Assembly: GCA_017634675.1 (NCBI GenBank)
Contig: JAGBMX010000015.1
Coordinates: 1 to 48,672, forward strand
Reading direction: 5' to 3'
From: Selenomonadaceae bacterium
GTDB taxonomy: Bacteria; Bacillota; Negativicutes; Selenomonadales; Selenomonadaceae
DNA: 48,672 nt
Position numbers and translations under genes: made by a program. Shown here in pieces: positions 30,817 to 39,555 of this stretch (position 1 is the stretch's first letter; every line of letters begins with the position of its first letter). The notes beneath the pieces were generated by a model, which was not told where the DNA came from, did not search any database, and saw only the letters and a list, made by a program, of their open reading frames with translations.

Positions 30817-32109
30817 ATGAATATCATTGGTATAATTGCGGAATACAATCCCTTTCACAACGGACATCTCTATATGATGGAAAAAATTCGCGCTCAATTT
30901 CCCGATTCGGTTTTAATTATAATTATGAGCGGGAGTTTTTGCCAGCGTGGCGAAATTGCCGTTTTGGACAAGTGGACAAGAGCCGCACTTGCAATAAACG
31001 GCGGCGCTGATATTGTCTTTGAATTGCCGTTCGCATTCGCTTCAAGAAGCGGCGAATTTTTCGCAAAGGGCGCGGTATCTATTTTAGACAGGTTAAACAT
31101 TGTCGATATGTTGGCTTTCGGCTCTGAATACTCCGATTTAAACTATCTTTTGAAGATAGCAAACAGTATAGATGATACGAGTATTCAAGAAAAAATTCAC
31201 AATGAAACAGCAAAGGGCGCATCGTACGCCGCAGCCCTTACGGAAGCTTTGGAAGAAAATTTTGACGAAAGCGCCAATATTCTTCGCTCCCCTAACGCCA
31301 TTCTTGCAATATCTTATTTGAGAGCCATAAAAAAAATCAATTCCAAGATTGAGCCTCTTATAATAGAAAGAAAATCCGTCGGACATAACGATTTAATCTC
31401 GATAGGTTCCTTTGCAAGCGCAACCGCCGTACGGGAAGAACTTGCAAAAACAAATCCGGATTATTCCTTACTTCAAAAAATTCTTCCGCCAAAAACTTTT
31501 GAAGCCGTGAAAAATCCCAACCTGCTCTATTCGCACGAAAAACTTTTCGCCCCGCTGGCGGTTAAACTTTATACAACGCCGATTGAAAAGTTACAAGGAA
31601 TTTACGGCGTAAACGAGGGATTGGAAAACAGAATTTTAAACGCCGTCAAAACCTCCGCTTCGATAGCGGAAGTTATCGAAAAAACAAGTTCCAAACGCTA
31701 TTCAAAAAGCCGAATCAATCGCACTGCCACTCATATTTTGACGGACTTTACCAAAGAGGCGGCAAAGAAAATAGACGAGGCGGACGAATTATACGCAAGG
31801 CTTATGGCGTTTAACGAAAAGGGCGCAAGAATTTTAGGAAGCATAAAGGAAAAATCATTTATACCCATCGTTGAAAAAACCAGCAGATTTATAACAGAAG
31901 GGGATTTAAGAAAAAATCCCGCAAACCTTTCGCCCCTGCAACTGTCCCTATTCTACGACATAAGGGGAACATTTTTGCAGTGCGTCGCAAAAAACAGCTT
32001 CGAAAACCCCGCAAAAGATTTTTTTATTTCTCCTATCTATATCAAGTCGCGATACCCCTCCACCGCCTTCGGCGGTCCCCCTCCCCTTTCAGGGGAGGCG
32101 CAAAAGTGA
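30817..32109 (+). CDS. tmcAL: tRNA(Met) cytidine acetate ligase with repeat-derived C-terminus
   Basis: The 430-residue product makes N4-acetylcytidine at the wobble position of elongator tRNA-Met using acetate and ATP (YlbM family). The nucleotidyltransferase signature IIAEYNPFHNGHLYMM is at the N-terminus, with IIMSGSFCQRGEIAV and FGSEYSDL after it. The native end is probably FISPIYIKS; Firmicute homologues end in a similar PPI-I motif. The next ~17 residues (YPSTAFGGPPPLSGEAQK) are encoded by a family III core at 32054-32160. AAGGAG precedes the ATG. Confidence 0.93.
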   Translation: MNIIGIIAEYNPFHNGHLYMMEKIRAQFPDSVLIIIMSGSFCQRGEIAVLDKWTRAALAINGGADIVFELPFAFASRSGEFFAKGAVSILDRLNIVDMLAFGSEYSDLNYLLKIANSIDDTSIQEKIHNETAKGASYAAALTEALEENFDESANILRSPNAILAISYLRAIKKINSKIEPLIIERKSVGHNDLISIGSFASATAVREELAKTNPDYSLLQKILPPKTFEAVKNPNLLYSHEKLFAPLAVKLYTTPIEKLQGIYGVNEGLENRILNAVKTSASIAEVIEKTSSKRYSKSRINRTATHILTDFTKEAAKKIDEADELYARLMAFNEKGARILGSIKEKSFIPIVEKTSRFITEGDLRKNPANLSPLQLSLFYDIRGTFLQCVAKNSFENPAKDFFISPIYIKSRYPSTAFGGPPPLSGEAQK

Positions 32110-32160
32110 CAATTAAAGAGCCTCCCCTGAAAGGGGAGGTGCCCGAAGGGCGGAGGGGGT
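32054..32160 (-). repeat. Family III core, copy 4, overlapping the tmcAL 3' end
   Basis: ACCCCTCCACCGCCTTCGGC and the complementary far end GCCCGAAGGGCGGAGGGGGT flank a perfect-looking inner palindrome (CCCCTTTCAGGGGAGGC and GCCTCCCCTGAAAGGGG). The orientation is opposite to copy 3. No terminal GTTACTATTCAC repeats are present. Confidence 0.75.
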
Positions 32161-32171
32161 TTAATTATTAC

Positions 32172-32243
32172 AGGGTCAAGTGGCGTAAGTACCTTGCGGG
32201 AGTCCATAAGGCAGCGCCCTTTGGCGGGTTTGGGCGGAGCCCA
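32172..32243 (-). repeat. Repeat family I, copy 6
   Basis: On the minus strand: TTGGGCTCCGCCCAAACCCG, CCAAAGGGCGCTGCC, GGACTCCCGCAAGG, CTTGACCC. It lies between the converging tmcAL and lipid kinase genes, 6 bases from the kinase stop. Confidence 0.8.
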
Positions 32244-32249
32244 ACAAAA

Positions 32250-33131
32250 TTAACAAACGTAAATTTCAAGCGCGCGTGGGATGGTTTCGATTTTTAAGGG
32301 TAGGTAGGGGCCAAGTTCGCCGTCAAGGTCGCCGCGAGCTTTTTCTGTGGACGATATGAAGAATTTGTCGCTTTGGATGTGGATTACGCCCTTTTTGCCG
32401 ACTATTGGTTTACCGCTGATAAGACACTTTAAAAGTTTCATAAAGTTTCTTACGCTTAGTTTTTTTACCGCTATGAAATCAAGTTTACCGTCGTCGATTT
32501 TAGCTTCAACGGCGACGTTTTTCATGCTGCCGACGGTAGCGCTGTTCGCCACCACAAAAAGCAGAGCTTCTTCTTCGTAAATTTTGCCGTTGGCTTCGAT
32601 TTTAAGCGGCATAGCGTGAAATTTTGGGATTTCCCCGAGTCCCTTTAGATAATACGCCATTTTTCCAAGGGAATTTTTGAGTTTCGGCGCAACTTCGTGC
32701 GCAACCCCCGTAAAAGCTCCTGCGCTCGCCACATTTACGAAATAATCTTCGCCAATTCGCCCCAGATCCACAAAACGGGTTTTTCCCTCGGCTATAGAGT
32801 CGAAATAATCGTCTAAGTCTTCGTTGATACCGAGATAAGAGGCAAAATCGTTGCTGGTGCCGCTGCCTATAATGCCTAGGGGGATTTTATAATCCTGTTT
32901 CATCATAAAATTCACGGCTTCGTGAAGCGTGCCGTCGCCACCCGCCGCAATCAACCCATCGGGTTTTGCGGTTTCCATGAAGGAAATTAGAGAAGCGTTG
33001 CCGCTTTTTTGCGTGCGATAGGGCATTATAAGCATATTACGCTTTTGAAAAGATTCTATTATATAGTCGAGCTTTTTCTTAAATGTCGCCCCACCCGATA
33101 CGGGATTATAGACGAGGGCGATTTTTTTCAT
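32250..33131 (-). CDS. Diacylglycerol/lipid kinase, DagK/YegS family
   Basis: The 293-residue product has the lipid kinase motifs GGDGTLHEAVN and GSGTSNDFASYLG and an N-terminal LVYNPVSGGATFKKKLDYII. It probably phosphorylates diacylglycerol to phosphatidic acid or a related lipid on the inner membrane face. The start overlaps the flippase stop by 4 bases, so the two are coupled; both could serve envelope lipid recycling, which is inference. Confidence 0.92.
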   Translation of the reverse strand: MKKIALVYNPVSGGATFKKKLDYIIESFQKRNMLIMPYRTQKSGNASLISFMETAKPDGLIAAGGDGTLHEAVNFMMKQDYKIPLGIIGSGTSNDFASYLGINEDLDDYFDSIAEGKTRFVDLGRIGEDYFVNVASAGAFTGVAHEVAPKLKNSLGKMAYYLKGLGEIPKFHAMPLKIEANGKIYEEEALLFVVANSATVGSMKNVAVEAKIDDGKLDFIAVKKLSVRNFMKLLKCLISGKPIVGKKGVIHIQSDKFFISSTEKARGDLDGELGPYLPLKIETIPRALEIYVC

Positions 33132-34807
33132 TTCGTCACCTCATTCTTGAAAATTCCCAGCTTGTCAAAAACTATGATAAAATACTTTCCAATCATGGGA
33201 ATACGCTCCAAATCAGCTCTTTTAACGCCGCCAACCGCAACAAGGGTCGCAACATACACCACAACGCCTGCGAATACTGCGCCGAATATTGAAAATGCGT
33301 CTATACCGAAGGTTTCCAACGTAATGGTATAAAAAAGTTTTACTGCAACGCCCATGATAACCGCCGCAAAGACGGTTTTTAAGAGGTGGGAAATTTCCAT
33401 TTTATAGCCGATATAACGGTTTATAAAATAGAGATTGATAAACGCCGCAACGCCCATGTCAGCCGCAGTAGCCCAAGCCGCGCCCATGATTCCGAGCCAC
33501 GGAATAGCGGTGAGCGACCAATTTAAAATAACCTTTGCGACCGCCGCAAGCACCATGTTTATCATGGGAATTTTCGTATGCCCCAAGCCTTGAAGCACGG
33601 CGGTTGTCACCTGATGAAGTCCCAAAAGCACGATGCTGACCGCTGAAATCATAACTGCGGGACCTGCGCCGGGAGCGTTATAAATAAGGCTGGAAATAGG
33701 AGTGGCAAGCAAAAACACCACAATAAAGGCGGGGAAACAGACTAAATTGGAAATCCTGACGGAAGACGAAACTTGATTTTTTACTCTTTCATGTTGGTTT
33801 AAAGTGCGGGCTTCGGAAATCGCAGGCACAATGCTCATCGCCATTGAAGCGGTAAGTATCGTCGCCAAATTTACAAGCGGCACCGCCATTCCCGTTAAGT
33901 ACCCGAAAAGTTCCGTCGCCTGATGTACCGAATACCCCGCGACTTCAAGACGTTGCGGCACTATCATCAAATCCAAATTCGACACGACGGGAAGCATGAT
34001 GCTTGCAGCAGATACGGGGAGGGAAAGCGTAAAGATACGCTTCATTATATCGAAGGCGGATTCCTTATCCGCGCCCGGGGCGGGTTTTAACTTTGGCCCG
34101 TAAGTCCTTTCAATATCTTTTTCAAGCTGAATATGGTAATAAACCAAAACTATTAAGCCAGTAACGGCGCCCGCCAACGCGCCCAAACTTGCGCCCGCGG
34201 AAGCGTATGGAAGTCCCCAAGGCATAAAGAGTTCCGCAAGCACAATCATTGTCACCACGCGGAAAATCTGTTCGATTATCTGGCTTACCGCAGTCGGCGT
34301 CATGCGCTGCCAACCTTGGAGATAACCTCTTGAACTTGCCAAAAACGTAACGAAAAACACCGTAGGCGCAAGCGCCACCATGGACATATACGCTCTGGGG
34401 TCTCTGATAAACTGCCATTCGATAAGCCACGACGCGCCGAAATATGTGAGAAGCGAAAACAAAACTCCCGTAAAGAACATCAGCGTCATTGATATGCGAA
34501 ACACCCGTTTTGCGCCGTAAATATCCTTTAAGGCGACGCGCTCCGCCGTTATTATGGATATAGCGACGGGGACTCCCGCTTGAGAGACGGTCATTGCGAA
34601 AAAATATATGGGAAACGCCATCTGATAAAGCCCGATGCCTTCGCCGCCCAAAATTCTCGACACGAAAATCCAGTTAAGAGAGCCTATTATTTTTACGATA
34701 AAACCTGCGACGGTGAGGATAAGAGTGCCTTTTAAGAAGGATTCGCCCTTCGTTTTGACTTCGTTGCTGTCGATAATATCACTCCCCATCGCAAAAAATT
34801 TTTTCAC
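33128..34807 (-). CDS. MurJ/SpoVB-like polysaccharide or lipid flippase
   Basis: The 559-residue product has about 14 membrane helices and is a member of the MOP exporter superfamily (SFLKGTLILTVAGFIVKIIG, SRILGGEGIGLYQMAFPIYF, LLGLHQVTTAVLQGLGHTKI). SpoVB/MurJ-like members flip lipid-linked cell-wall precursors. The first in-frame start is GTG 34807, but the -10 box (34813-34818) is so close that transcription would begin at about the start codon. The ATG at 34789 (codon 7) has no ribosome binding site, so translation may be leaderless. Confidence 0.9.
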   Translation of the reverse strand: MKKFFAMGSDIIDSNEVKTKGESFLKGTLILTVAGFIVKIIGSLNWIFVSRILGGEGIGLYQMAFPIYFFAMTVSQAGVPVAISIITAERVALKDIYGAKRVFRISMTLMFFTGVLFSLLTYFGASWLIEWQFIRDPRAYMSMVALAPTVFFVTFLASSRGYLQGWQRMTPTAVSQIIEQIFRVVTMIVLAELFMPWGLPYASAGASLGALAGAVTGLIVLVYYHIQLEKDIERTYGPKLKPAPGADKESAFDIMKRIFTLSLPVSAASIMLPVVSNLDLMIVPQRLEVAGYSVHQATELFGYLTGMAVPLVNLATILTASMAMSIVPAISEARTLNQHERVKNQVSSSVRISNLVCFPAFIVVFLLATPISSLIYNAPGAGPAVMISAVSIVLLGLHQVTTAVLQGLGHTKIPMINMVLAAVAKVILNWSLTAIPWLGIMGAAWATAADMGVAAFINLYFINRYIGYKMEISHLLKTVFAAVIMGVAVKLFYTITLETFGIDAFSIFGAVFAGVVVYVATLVAVGGVKRADLERIPMIGKYFIIVFDKLGIFKNEVTK

Positions 34808-34812
34808 GTATG

Positions 34813-34840
34813 ATTATATCAGAAAAAAGCCTACTATCAA
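34813..34840 (-). promoter_or_regulatory. Promoter of the flippase-kinase pair, probably giving a leaderless mRNA
   Basis: On the minus strand TTGATA (34840-34835) and TATAAT (34818-34813) are 16 bases apart. The predicted start (about 34806) coincides with the GTG codon at 34807. Confidence 0.6.
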
Positions 34841-34881
34841 CTATTATTTTTTACGGCAAAAAATATTTTCTATGAGCATTT

Positions 34882-35109
34882 GTTACTATTCACGGGTAGT
34901 AAAAAAAAATAGCGCTCTTCATGGTCAACCTCTCCGCCCTTCGGGCACCTCTCCTTTCAGGAGAGGCTCTCTGATTGTTAGTTTTGTGGATGTAAGGGGA
35001 AAGCTGCCGCTGAAAGGGGAGGGGGACCGCAAAGCGGTGGAGGGGTTCTCTGTGAACGGCACTAATTCACCTTTTTCATCAATATGTTGTATTATTTGTG
35101 AATAGTAAC
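34882..35109 (+). mobile_element. MITE-like element, family III copy 5 (complete)
   Basis: The 228-bp element is bounded by GTTACTATTCAC and GTGAATAGTAAC. It is flanked by the 8-base direct repeat GAGCATTT at 34874-34881 and 35110-35117, the likely target-site duplication. The left half follows the truncated copy at 14046. Confidence 0.88.
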
Positions 35110-35117
35110 GAGCATTT

Positions 35118-35343
35118 GTTACTATTCACGGGTAAACTTTTCTTTCCCATAACAAGTACGCTCCCGAGGCAACGTTGCCACCCCACCGCCTTCGGCACCT
35201 CCCCTTTCAGGGGAGGCTCTCTTGTTTTGCTGTAGTGCCTCCCCTGAAAGGGGAGGGGGACCGCGAAGCGGTGGAGGGGTTCTCTGTGAACGGCACTAAT
35301 TCACCTCTTTCATCGCTATGTTGTATTACCTGTGAATAGTAAC
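35118..35343 (+). mobile_element. MITE-like element, family III copy 6 (complete)
   Basis: The 226-bp element has the same perfect terminal inverted repeats and is flanked by GAGCATTT at 35110-35117 and 35344-35351. It stands in direct tandem with copy 5, sharing the middle GAGCATTT. Its left half follows copy 1 at 2431. The two elements occupy most of the gene-free stretch 34808-35515. Confidence 0.88.
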
Positions 35344-35394
35344 GAGCATTTTCCTAAACTTTCTGTTTATACTAGAGAGCGTAAGAGCTTTCCT

Positions 35395-35445
35395 TATGTA
35401 GTTTTTTCTTCTTGCGAAGAAAAAACTTGAATTAAGGCATTTTAA
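35395..35445 (+). repeat. Repeat family V, copy 2
   Basis: TATGTAG, hairpin GTTTTTTCTTC-TTGC-GAAGAAAAAAC, TTGAATTAAGGCATTTTAA. It differs from copy 1 (14267) in the loop only, as far as I can see. It lies 70 bases upstream of the SNF2 gene and may act as its leader hairpin. Confidence 0.75.
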
Positions 35446-35515
35446 TATCATTTGTAAAAATCCGTCGAATATGATAAATTAAATGCAATCAATAAATAAA
35501 AAACGGGTGATTAGC

Positions 35516-38146
35516 ATGCTTAATGCAGAATTTACCGAAAATTCGTTTAGACTTTACAATAACGGCAAACTAACGGACAGTGACAAGGAAATTTTAAAAT
35601 CCTTCGAGAAAGACCGTTGGCAATGGCTTTACGAGCTTTCTTTTGCGCCAGTTCCCACAAATAATCAAAAAAAGGCCGATACTCATTCGTTTGCGTATCT
35701 TCGCGCTTTGGCCGTATTTTTTCTAAACTCCCTCAAAAATTCAAGCGATATAACCGTTTTGCGTCATAATACCAAACCCGTTTTATCAAGCGAGGAAATA
35801 GAGGATATTATAGACGCCGCGCCTTTTGCGCTGGGTATCGGCTACATAGACGAAAATTGGATAACCAACGCTTTTAGTAAGTTTACGGAAGCGTTTTCCG
35901 GGGACGCGGCGAATTTTAACGGCTCTATGGAGGATTATTTTCAGGGGAAAAAAGCGGAGACAAAAATTCCGGAACGGGTATTCTTTCACCTTGTGGAGCA
36001 TAAGGAAGATGATTATCCTTTCGCTTTTATGGCGACTTATGCGACAATCGACAAAAACGGCAACGTAAGCCATGTCCCCCTTAACTATGCGTTAACCGAG
36101 TATAAAAACGACCGCAATAAGCTTATGAGTCTGCTCGCTTGCTTAAACAGCGCTTCGGCGGTGTCGGATTTCGTCGCAAGTATGGTTGAAAGCGGCGAAA
36201 TGTTTCACCCTCTAAAATTTACCGCAAAAGAAACTTACGAATTTTTAAAGGACATTCCAAAATTTGAAGATGCTGGAATCCTCTGTCGAGTGCCGAATTG
36301 GTGGCGCAAAAGAAATTCCTCAATCAAACTTGCCGTTAAAATAGGCGAAAAGAAAAAATCGCTTTTGGGGCTTGATTCAATCTTAGAAATGCAACCCAGA
36401 CTTATAGTAGATGGTGTAGAACTAAAAAAATCCGATATTAACAAATTATTGGCGTCAACCGCCGGATTAGCCTATCTAAAAGGCAAATGGGTAGAGGTGG
36501 ATAAGAAGCGGCTTGAAGACCTGCTAAAGACGTTGTCGGAGTACGAAGGTGATATAAGCGTCCTGTCGGCTCTTCGCGCCGAAGCGGGATTGGACAAAAA
36601 AGCAAACAAAAAAAAAGATGCGCCGGAGTTTATTCACGGAACATGGCTTAAACAACTCTTGGAAAATCTGCGTTCTCCCGAGGAATTGCCGCCTTTAAGC
36701 GTTCCTAAAACCGTACGGGCTACACTTAGACCTTATCAAAAAGACGGATTTAATTGGTTGTATAATATGGCGACTTTAGGCTTTGGCGCATGTCTTGCGG
36801 ACGATATGGGATTGGGCAAGACGCTTCAAGTGTTGACTTTTTTGGAAGAGTTGAGAATGAAGAACAAAAAAGCCCGCGTTCTCCTTGTTGTTCCTGCGTC
36901 GTTATTATCCAACTGGACAAAGGAAGCGAAAAGATTTACGCCAAACATTTCCATGAAAATCTTGCATGGTCGACAAAAAGAGATTTTAGTCGAGGAATTA
37001 TCCAATCTCCATGATATGGTAACCGTTACGACTTACGCAATGGCGCAACGCATTGAAGAATTGCAGGAAATCAAATGGGACGCAGTTATTTTGGACGAAG
37101 CTCAAGCGATAAAAAATCCCGGAACCAAGCAGACGAAAACCATAAAAAAAATACCCGCCGCTATTCGCATAGCTTTGACGGGTACGCCAATAGAAAACGA
37201 TTTGAGCAATTTATGGTCGCTGTTTGACTTCTTAAATTGCGGACTTTTAGGTTCGGCAAAAGAGTTTGGCGAATTTGCCAAATCCCTCTCAGAGAGCGAT
37301 AAAGGCTACGACAGACTAAAGAAGATGATTTCTCCGTTCATTTTAAGAAGGGTAAAGACTGACAAGAATATTATAGCGGATCTCCCCGATAAGATTGAAC
37401 AGATTGATTATATCGAGCCGCAAAAGAAACAGATTATATTATACAGAAAAGAAGTGGCGGAACTGGAGCGCAAACTGTCGGAAGAAGCCGATGAAAAAGG
37501 CGTAAAGCGTCAAGGTTTGATTCTTTCCTCCATAACGAAATTAAAACAAATATGCAATCATCCCGATCAGTTTTTGGGCAATACGATTTTTAGGCCTGAA
37601 GAGAGCGGAAAGTTTGCAATGCTTGAGGAGATTTGCGAAATCATACGTTCCAAACGAGAGCGTGTCTTGGTGTTTACTCAATATCGCGAAATGACAAAAC
37701 CGCTCGCCGATTTTTTGGAAAAGATATTCGGTCAAAAGGGTTTGATCATTCACGGCGCGACGCCCGTAAAAAAGCGTCCTCAAATAGTGGAGGAGTTTAA
37801 CGGCGAAGCATATACGCCCTTTATGGTGTTATCCGTAAAAGCCGCCGGAACGGGGCTTAATCTCACGGCGGCGAATCATGTTATACATTTTGATCGTTGG
37901 TGGAATCCGGCGGTTGAAAATCAGGCGACGGATCGCGCTTTTCGCATTGGCCAGAAGAAAAACGTTACCGTTCATAAATTCGTCACGGAAGGCACGATAG
38001 AAGAGCGAATCGATGAGATAATATCGGGCAAAAAAGAGCTCGCCGAAGGCGTAATAGGCGACGGCGTTAAACTTTTGACCAAGATGAGCAACGACGAATT
38101 GATCAATCTCTTGAAATTTGATTTATCGCCTGATGGGGGGAAATAG
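35516..38146 (+). CDS. SNF2 family DEAD/DEAH-box helicase
   Basis: The 876-residue product has an N-terminal region of unknown fold (about 390 residues), then a SNF2 ATPase core: TLRPYQKDGFNWLYNMATLG, Walker A DDMGLGKTLQ, DEAQ box VILDEAQAIKNPG, ALTGTPIENDLSNLWSLFDF, and in the second lobe RVLVFTQYREM, KAAGTGLNLTAANHVIHFDR and the arginine motif ATDRAFRIGQ. By family it translocates on double-stranded DNA to remodel protein-DNA complexes. The start is ATG 35516 after GGGTGA; the ATG at 35483 has no ribosome binding site. The next gene, 2 bases on, encodes a SWIM zinc-finger protein, its common partner. Confidence 0.93.
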   Translation: MLNAEFTENSFRLYNNGKLTDSDKEILKSFEKDRWQWLYELSFAPVPTNNQKKADTHSFAYLRALAVFFLNSLKNSSDITVLRHNTKPVLSSEEIEDIIDAAPFALGIGYIDENWITNAFSKFTEAFSGDAANFNGSMEDYFQGKKAETKIPERVFFHLVEHKEDDYPFAFMATYATIDKNGNVSHVPLNYALTEYKNDRNKLMSLLACLNSASAVSDFVASMVESGEMFHPLKFTAKETYEFLKDIPKFEDAGILCRVPNWWRKRNSSIKLAVKIGEKKKSLLGLDSILEMQPRLIVDGVELKKSDINKLLASTAGLAYLKGKWVEVDKKRLEDLLKTLSEYEGDISVLSALRAEAGLDKKANKKKDAPEFIHGTWLKQLLENLRSPEELPPLSVPKTVRATLRPYQKDGFNWLYNMATLGFGACLADDMGLGKTLQVLTFLEELRMKNKKARVLLVVPASLLSNWTKEAKRFTPNISMKILHGRQKEILVEELSNLHDMVTVTTYAMAQRIEELQEIKWDAVILDEAQAIKNPGTKQTKTIKKIPAAIRIALTGTPIENDLSNLWSLFDFLNCGLLGSAKEFGEFAKSLSESDKGYDRLKKMISPFILRRVKTDKNIIADLPDKIEQIDYIEPQKKQIILYRKEVAELERKLSEEADEKGVKRQGLILSSITKLKQICNHPDQFLGNTIFRPEESGKFAMLEEICEIIRSKRERVLVFTQYREMTKPLADFLEKIFGQKGLIIHGATPVKKRPQIVEEFNGEAYTPFMVLSVKAAGTGLNLTAANHVIHFDRWWNPAVENQATDRAFRIGQKKNVTVHKFVTEGTIEERIDEIISGKKELAEGVIGDGVKLLTKMSNDELINLLKFDLSPDGGK

Positions 38147-38148
38147 GG

Positions 38149-38853
38149 ATGTGGTATTGGAAGCCGTATACGACTGTGGCAGAGCTAATGGAAAAAGCAG
38201 AAAGAACAGCCGCAAGACTAAAAACCGCAGAGCCGGTATTGCCGCATCCTCACACCCGCAAAATTTGCCTTACTTGGTGGGGCGAGGCTTGGTGCAAAAA
38301 TTTGGAGAGTTACGCAGATTATGAGAGCAGATTGGGACGCGGGAGACGTTATTTTCGCGCAAAGGCGGTTGTGGATTTAAAGATTCGGGGCAATGTTGTC
38401 AAAGCCAAAGTGCAAGGCACGGAGCAAAGGCCTTATCAAATTACTATAACCTTTGAAACTCCGAAAAACAAAGATATTCAAGCGATAACCGAAAAACTTT
38501 CAAACAGGATAACAAATATAGACGATCTCATAAAAGGCAATTTCCCGGAAGATTTAAAAGAACTCTTCACACAAAAAAAACCGGGACTTTTCCCCTCGCC
38601 GAATGAAATCCATTTTGATTGCAATTGCTATGATTGGGCAGATATGTGCAAGCACGTTGCGGCGGTTATGTACGCCATAGGAGTGAAAATAGACGACGAC
38701 CCGAGTTGTCTTTTCGAGCTTCGCGGCGTTGACATGAATAAATTCATAAATGCCGTAATAAAGGATAAGGTGGAAGAAATGCTAAAAAACGTAAACAAGA
38801 AGAGCGACCGAATAATAAAAAACGCCGACGTATCGGCGATTTTTGGACTGTGA
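38149..38853 (+). CDS. SWIM zinc-finger protein, SNF2 partner
   Basis: The 234-residue product has the SWIM motif CxCx6CxH (CNCYDWADMCKH, in FDCNCYDWADMCKHVAAVMY). The N-terminal LTWWGEAWCKNLESYADYE and RLGRGRRYFRAKAVVDLKI are typical of SWIM proteins encoded next to SNF2 helicases. SWIM domains bind DNA or protein partners. It lies 2 bases after the helicase gene with its own AGGG site, so the two should be made together. Confidence 0.92.
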   Translation: MWYWKPYTTVAELMEKAERTAARLKTAEPVLPHPHTRKICLTWWGEAWCKNLESYADYESRLGRGRRYFRAKAVVDLKIRGNVVKAKVQGTEQRPYQITITFETPKNKDIQAITEKLSNRITNIDDLIKGNFPEDLKELFTQKKPGLFPSPNEIHFDCNCYDWADMCKHVAAVMYAIGVKIDDDPSCLFELRGVDMNKFINAVIKDKVEEMLKNVNKKSDRIIKNADVSAIFGL

Positions 38854-38887
38854 TGTTTTGGATATTAAGATACAAGAAAGGATTAAC

Positions 38888-39484
38888 ATGAAGAAAATCG
38901 TGATAGCTACCAAAAATAAAGGGAAAATACGGGAAATGAAGGACGCTTTTAAGGATTTTGACGTTACGGTTGCTGCTTTGGAGGAATTCGGAGATTTGGA
39001 AGAAGCCGTTGAGGACGGCGAAACTTTTGAGGATAACGCCAAAAAGAAGGCGGTTCATTATCAAAGATTGACCGGTACCGCCGTTATAGCCGACGATTCG
39101 GGGCTTGAAGTCGCGATTTTAGACAACGCTCCCGGGGTGTATTCGGCAAGATTTGCGGGAGGGCATGAGTCGGATGCGGCGAATAATGAAAAATTGGTTG
39201 AGGAAATAAAAAAAAGAGGCGCAACGTCTTCTCCGGCAAGATACAGATGCGTGTTGGCCTTTGCGGATAGTTCCGGAGAAACCCTTTTTTCGGAAGGTTC
39301 ATGCGAGGGAGAAATACGACTTAACCCCAAAGGTTCAGGCGGCTTTGGATACGATCCGTATTTTTACATTGGGGAAAAATCCATGGCGGAGCTTAGTTTA
39401 AAGGAGAAGGACAAAATAAGCCACAGAGGCGTTGCCCTTAGAAGAATGATAAAATTATTGAGGGAACGGGGAATAATAGAATAA
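38888..39484 (+). CDS. rdgB: Non-canonical purine NTP pyrophosphatase, RdgB/HAM1 family
   Basis: The 198-residue product hydrolyses ITP, dITP and XTP to monophosphates, keeping deaminated purines out of nucleic acids. Motifs are VIATKNKGKIREMKDAF, ADDSGLEVAILDNAPGVYSA, RFAGGHES and GSGGFGYDPYF, with final SHRGVALRRM. The start is ATG 38888 after AAAGGATTAAC; the longer frame from 38843 overlaps the SWIM gene. It ends in a strong terminator and is probably last in the SNF2 operon. Confidence 0.95.
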   Translation: MKKIVIATKNKGKIREMKDAFKDFDVTVAALEEFGDLEEAVEDGETFEDNAKKKAVHYQRLTGTAVIADDSGLEVAILDNAPGVYSARFAGGHESDAANNEKLVEEIKKRGATSSPARYRCVLAFADSSGETLFSEGSCEGEIRLNPKGSGGFGYDPYFYIGEKSMAELSLKEKDKISHRGVALRRMIKLLRERGIIE

Positions 39485-39530
39485 AAAAATGCTGTGAAAA
39501 TCTCGATGGATTTTTCACAGCATTTTTTTT
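39483..39530. terminator. Bidirectional terminator after rdgB and after the binding protein gene
   Basis: ATGCTGTGAAAA pairs with TTTTTCACAGCAT around a short loop; an A run precedes it and eight T residues follow it. It separates two converging genes. Confidence 0.88.
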
Positions 39531-39555
39531 GAAACTCATTTAATAAGCGTTTCCT

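Noticed and set aside
34874-35351. Tandem repeats resembling a CRISPR array
   Set aside because: There are only two units of ~227 bp with terminal inverted repeats and no regular spacers; no cas genes are in the window.
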